Source: Pararhizobium sp. YC-54 (GTDB lineage: Bacteria > Pseudomonadota > Alphaproteobacteria > Rhizobiales > Rhizobiaceae). From it: 64,000 bases of DNA. Each line of letters opens with the position of its first letter. Within the stretch, counting starts at the first letter, position 1. The position numbers and the translations under genes were made by a program. A model generated the notes under the pieces. It was given only the letters and a program-made list of their open reading frames with translations. It made no database searches and had not been told where the DNA came from. Positions 60,810-64,000 of the stretch are shown here, in pieces. The stretch is taken from NCBI RefSeq assembly GCF_025847205.1, contig NZ_JAOYTH010000016.1:99837-163836 (forward strand), written 5' to 3'.

Positions 60810-62138
60810 ATGAGCTATCACAACCCCTATACCCCGCCGCGCAAGTCAGCGACCTTCGACGATTATACGCTCGCAGAAATCCGTCGTGCCGCAGCGACCG
60901 GCATCTACGACATTCGCGGCGCCGGCACCAAGCGCAAGGTCCCGCATTTCGATGACCTTTTGTTCCTCGGCGCCTCGATCTCGCGTTACCCGCTCGAAGG
61001 CTATCGCGAGAAATGCGACACATCCGTCGTGCTTGGCGCGCGTCATGCCAAAAAGCCGATCGTTCTCAAGACGCCGATCACCATCGCCGGCATGAGCTTC
61101 GGGGCCCTGTCGGGCAATGCCAAGGAAGCGCTCGGACGAGGAGCCTCCATCGCCGGAACATCGACCACCACCGGTGACGGCGGCATGACGGACGAGGAGC
61201 GCGGCCACTCACAGACGCTGGTCTACCAGTATCTCCCGTCGCGTTATGGCATGAACCCGAAAGACCTGCGCCGCGCCGATGCGATCGAGATCGTCGTCGG
61301 CCAGGGTGCCAAGCCCGGTGGCGGCGGCATGCTGCTTGGCCAGAAGATTTCCGATCGTGTCGCCAATATGCGCAACCTGCCCAAGGGCATCGACCAGCGC
61401 TCGGCCTGCCGCCATCCCGACTGGACCGGCCCGGACGATCTTGAAATCAAGATCATGGAACTGCGCGAAATCACCGATTGGGAAAAGCCGATCTATGTGA
61501 AGGTCGGCGGCGCGCGTCCCTATTACGATACAGCCCTTGCGGTCAAAGCCGGTGCCGACGTTGTCGTGCTCGACGGCATGCAGGGCGGCACGGCGGCAAC
61601 GCAGGACGTCTTCATCGAGAATGTCGGCATGCCGACGCTCGCCTGCATCCGTCCGGCCGTCCAGGCGCTGCAGGATCTCGGCATGCACCGCAAGGTGCAG
61701 CTGATCATCTCCGGCGGCATCCGTTCGGGTGCCGATGTGGCCAAGGCTTTGGCGCTCGGCGCCGACGCTGTCGCCATCGGTACGGCAGCGCTGGTTGCCA
61801 TCGGCGACAATGATCCGCACTGGGAAGCGGAGTATCAGAAGCTCGGAACGACGGCCGGTGCCTATGACGACTGGCATGAGGGCAAGGACCCGGCAGGCAT
61901 CACCACGCAGGACCCGGAGCTTTCCAAGCGCCTCGATCCTGTCGCTGCCGGACGCCGCCTTGCCAACTACCTCAAGGTGATGACGCTCGAGGCCCAGACC
62001 ATCGCGCGGGCCTGCGGCAAGAACCATCTGCACAATCTGGAGCCGGAAGATCTCGTTGCGCTGACGCTTGAGGCGTCCGCCATGGCGCAGGTGCCGCTCG
62101 CCGGCACCAGCTGGATCCCGGGCAAGGGAGGCTTCTGA
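60810..62138 (+). CDS. glxD: FMN-binding glutamate synthase-like protein (GlxD / N-methylglutamate synthase subunit C-like)
   Basis: A 442-residue TIM-barrel protein of the glutamate synthase central/FMN domain family. The barrel signatures are ITIAGMSFGALSGNAKEALGRGAS, GQGAKPGGGGMLLGQKIS, VVVLDGMQGGTAATQDVF and IISGGIRSGADVAKALALGADAVAIGTAAL, the last giving the FMN phosphate site. Cysteines in the segment ACRHPDW may matter for a cluster. With GlxB and GlxC it completes a methylamine-glutamate synthase. It follows glxC by 15 bp. Confidence 0.92.
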   Translation: MSYHNPYTPPRKSATFDDYTLAEIRRAAATGIYDIRGAGTKRKVPHFDDLLFLGASISRYPLEGYREKCDTSVVLGARHAKKPIVLKTPITIAGMSFGALSGNAKEALGRGASIAGTSTTTGDGGMTDEERGHSQTLVYQYLPSRYGMNPKDLRRADAIEIVVGQGAKPGGGGMLLGQKISDRVANMRNLPKGIDQRSACRHPDWTGPDDLEIKIMELREITDWEKPIYVKVGGARPYYDTALAVKAGADVVVLDGMQGGTAATQDVFIENVGMPTLACIRPAVQALQDLGMHRKVQLIISGGIRSGADVAKALALGADAVAIGTAALVAIGDNDPHWEAEYQKLGTTAGAYDDWHEGKDPAGITTQDPELSKRLDPVAAGRRLANYLKVMTLEAQTIARACGKNHLHNLEPEDLVALTLEASAMAQVPLAGTSWIPGKGGF

Positions 62139-62244
62139 CCCAAACATACCTTCGGCCGTTGCCCGATCTCCCAAGACTTGATGTTAAAGGTCAGGCAGCG
62201 GCCTTCTTACGAAAAAGTGTCTGAATAATCCAAAGGGGAACGCA

Positions 62245-63552
62245 GTGACACTCGATCTTGCTAGCTTTGCCAAAGACCGTGGCATCAAATATTTCATGAT
62301 CAGCTATACCGACCTGTTCGGTGGCCAGCGGGCAAAGCTCGTTCCGGCTGAGGCGATTGCCGACATGCAGAAGAACGGTGCGGGTTTCGCCGGTTTTGCC
62401 ACCTGGCTCGACCTCACTCCCGCCCACCCCGACCTGTTCGCGCTTCCGGATGCGTCCTCGGTCATCCAGCTCCCCTGGAAAAAGGATGTTGCCTGGGTCG
62501 CGGCCGATTGCGTCATGGAAGACCAGCCGGTGGACCAGGCGCCGCGCGTCATGCTGAAACGGCTGATTGCCGAAGCCGCCAAGGAGGGCCTTCGCGTCAA
62601 GACCGGCGTCGAGCCGGAATTCTTCCTGATTTCGCCGGATGGCGGCAAGATTTCCGACGAATTCGATACGGCCGAAAAACCCTGCTACGACCAGCAGGCC
62701 GTCATGCGCCGCTATGACGTGATCGCCGAGATCTGCGACTACATGCTCGAACTCGGATGGAAGCCCTACCAGAACGACCATGAGGATGCGAACGGCCAGT
62801 TCGAGATGAACTGGGAATATGACGACGCGCTGCAGACGGCCGACAAGCACTCGTTCTTCAAGTTCATGGTGAAAACGGTCGCCGAAAAGCACGGCCTTCG
62901 CGCCACCTTCATGCCCAAACCCTTCAAGGGCCTGACCGGCAACGGCTGCCACGCCCACATCTCCGTCTGGGATCTGGAAGGCAGGACCAACGCCTTTGCC
63001 GACAAGGAAATGCCGTTCGGTCTTTCAGCCAAGGGCAAGACTTTCCTCGGTGGCATCATGCAGCATGCCTCGGCGCTTGCCGCGGTGACCAATCCGACGG
63101 TCAATTCCTACAAGCGCATCAACGCGCCGCGCACCATTTCCGGCGCCACATGGGCGCCGAATACGGTCACGTGGACCGGCAACAACCGCACCCACATGGT
63201 CCGCGTACCCGGCCCCGGGCGTTTCGAGCTGCGCCTTCCGGATGGCGCGGTCAATCCGTATCTGCTGCAGGCGATCATCATCGCGGCGGGCCTGAACGGC
63301 ATCCGGAAGAACGCTGATCCGGGCCGCCACTACGACATCGACATGTACAAGGAAGGCCACACTGTCACCGACGCGCCGCGCCTGCCCTTGAACCTGCTCG
63401 ATGCGCTCAGGGAATACGACAAGGACGAGGAACTGAAGGCCACGCTCGGCAAGAGTTTCTCCAGCGCCTACCTGAAGCTCAAGCATCAGGAGTGGAATGC
63501 CTATGCGTCGCATTTCACCGAATGGGAGCGGCAGACGACGCTCGATATCTGA
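62245..63552 (+). CDS. glnT: type III glutamine synthetase homologue, probable gamma-glutamylmethylamide synthetase
   Basis: A 435-residue glutamine-synthetase fold protein. Present are VEPEFFLISPDGG, HEDANGQFEMNW, NGCHAHISVWDLEG and the phosphate-binding NNRTHMVRVPGPGRFELRLPDGAVNP. The family contains GlnT and GmaS, which ligates methylamine to glutamate in methylotrophs. The flanking glxBCD and sox-like genes make GmaS the better prediction, but ordinary glutamine synthesis cannot be excluded. The start is GTG 62245 with AAAGGGGA six bases upstream. It lies 106 bp after glxD. Confidence 0.9.
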   Translation: MTLDLASFAKDRGIKYFMISYTDLFGGQRAKLVPAEAIADMQKNGAGFAGFATWLDLTPAHPDLFALPDASSVIQLPWKKDVAWVAADCVMEDQPVDQAPRVMLKRLIAEAAKEGLRVKTGVEPEFFLISPDGGKISDEFDTAEKPCYDQQAVMRRYDVIAEICDYMLELGWKPYQNDHEDANGQFEMNWEYDDALQTADKHSFFKFMVKTVAEKHGLRATFMPKPFKGLTGNGCHAHISVWDLEGRTNAFADKEMPFGLSAKGKTFLGGIMQHASALAAVTNPTVNSYKRINAPRTISGATWAPNTVTWTGNNRTHMVRVPGPGRFELRLPDGAVNPYLLQAIIIAAGLNGIRKNADPGRHYDIDMYKEGHTVTDAPRLPLNLLDALREYDKDEELKATLGKSFSSAYLKLKHQEWNAYASHFTEWERQTTLDI

Positions 63553-63713
63553 GCGCCGGGCTTCGTTCTCGCACCAGAAGAGGCGGTATGGCCTGTTCCT
63601 GCTATCCGATGTCGCGAAACGGATGGACGGGCAGGCCAGCGCCGCGCTAGCTTCCGTTCCACGATGCTGGGCCGGGAGGGCCAGCCAGGATCCAAAACGA
63701 AAGACTGACACCG

Positions 63714-64000
63714 ATGAAGAGCTATGTGCTGACCGTTTCGTGCAAATCCACCCGCGGCATTGTTGCGGCGATCACCGGCTATCTGGCGGACGAAGGCTGT
63801 TACATCACCGACAGTTCCCAGTTCGACGACATGGAAACCGGTCTGTTCTTCATGCGCCTGACCTTCATCAGCCAGGAGGGCGCGACGCTCGACAAGCTGA
63901 AGGCCGGCTTTGAGGCGGTGAAGACGCGTTTCGGCATGGAAGCCGATATCCTCGACAGCGAGCATCGCATGAAGGTGCTGCTGATGGTGTCGCGTTTCGG
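63714..64000 (+). CDS. purU: formyltetrahydrofolate deformylase, N-terminal part (runs off window)
   Basis: The visible 95 residues are the ACT regulatory domain of PurU (YVLTVSCKSTRGIVAAITGYL, then ITDSSQFDDMETGLFFMRLTF), leading into the linker KVLLMVSRFG before the formyltransferase domain. PurU hydrolyses 10-formyl-tetrahydrofolate to formate and tetrahydrofolate. Its place after the methylamine genes fits disposal of one-carbon units that SoxA-type enzymes load on tetrahydrofolate. The 3' end lies beyond the window. Confidence 0.88.
   Translation, partial: MKSYVLTVSCKSTRGIVAAITGYLADEGCYITDSSQFDDMETGLFFMRLTFISQEGATLDKLKAGFEAVKTRFGMEADILDSEHRMKVLLMVSRF

Noticed and set aside
1..64000. tRNA or rRNA genes, CRISPR arrays, transposases or prophage genes
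   Set aside because: None recognised on either strand by eye; short tRNA-like stems were not examined exhaustively.

Overview
The window comes from a member of the Rhizobiaceae (Rhizobium, Agrobacterium or Sinorhizobium type Alphaproteobacteria). The evidence is high G+C, dense gene packing with many ATGA overlaps, a rhizobial-style hut locus, the soxBDAG/glxABCD/glnT/purU gene order, and a composite intergenic palindrome of the kind scattered through rhizobial genomes. I see no tRNA, rRNA, CRISPR array or transposase. Family names rest on motifs read by eye.

Layout. 1-0.76 kb: the 3' end of an ABC-F ATPase gene. 0.8-20.2 kb: an exopolysaccharide (EPS) locus. It holds a secreted glycosidase-like protein, three glycosyltransferases, a NodB-type deacetylase, a Wzy-type polymerase/ligase, a Wzz/GumC-type co-polymerase, a Wzx-type flippase, two paralogous GNAT-like proteins and a PrmC-like methyltransferase. 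An operon of asparagine synthetase, acyl carrier protein, AMP-ligase and NAD-synthetase-like enzyme follows. This gene set resembles exosortase-A EPS loci, but no exosortase is present. 20.6-26.3 kb: a small membrane protein, an acetyltransferase plus GH20 hexosaminidase operon with an operator-like palindrome, and a soluble double-PAS chemoreceptor. 26.4-31.7 kb: an RND efflux pump with a divergent TetR regulator and two palindromic operators.

31.7-50.6 kb: a histidine-related catabolic island. One arm has a GntR regulator, a polar amino-acid ABC transporter, a histidine-ammonia-lyase homologue that has lost exactly the Ala-Ser-Gly triad that forms the MIO cofactor, and a monomeric-sarcosine-oxidase-like N-demethylase. 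The other arm is a complete hut pathway (hutI, H, G, U, D, F, C) that runs through formylglutamate. Two foreign-looking cassettes sit between the arms: a Phd/VapC toxin-antitoxin pair, and a three-gene RiPP-like module. That module encodes a Tat-signal Gly/Asn-rich peptide, a PF14907-like nucleotidyltransferase, and an HPr-kinase-like protein with an apparent PqqD-like (RRE) N-terminus. It is the best candidate here for an undescribed system.

51.4-64 kb: four sarcosine-oxidase-like subunits, a GlxA-type AraC regulator, an XRE-cupin regulator, a second VapBC pair, GlxBCD, a type III glutamine-synthetase homologue and the start of purU. Together they match the N-methylglutamate pathway of methylamine use (mgdABCD, mgsABC, gmaS), with one-carbon units passing to tetrahydrofolate. 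The N-demethylase, the MIO-less lyase and this pathway suggest a shared theme of scavenging methylated amino acids and amines. That link is inference.
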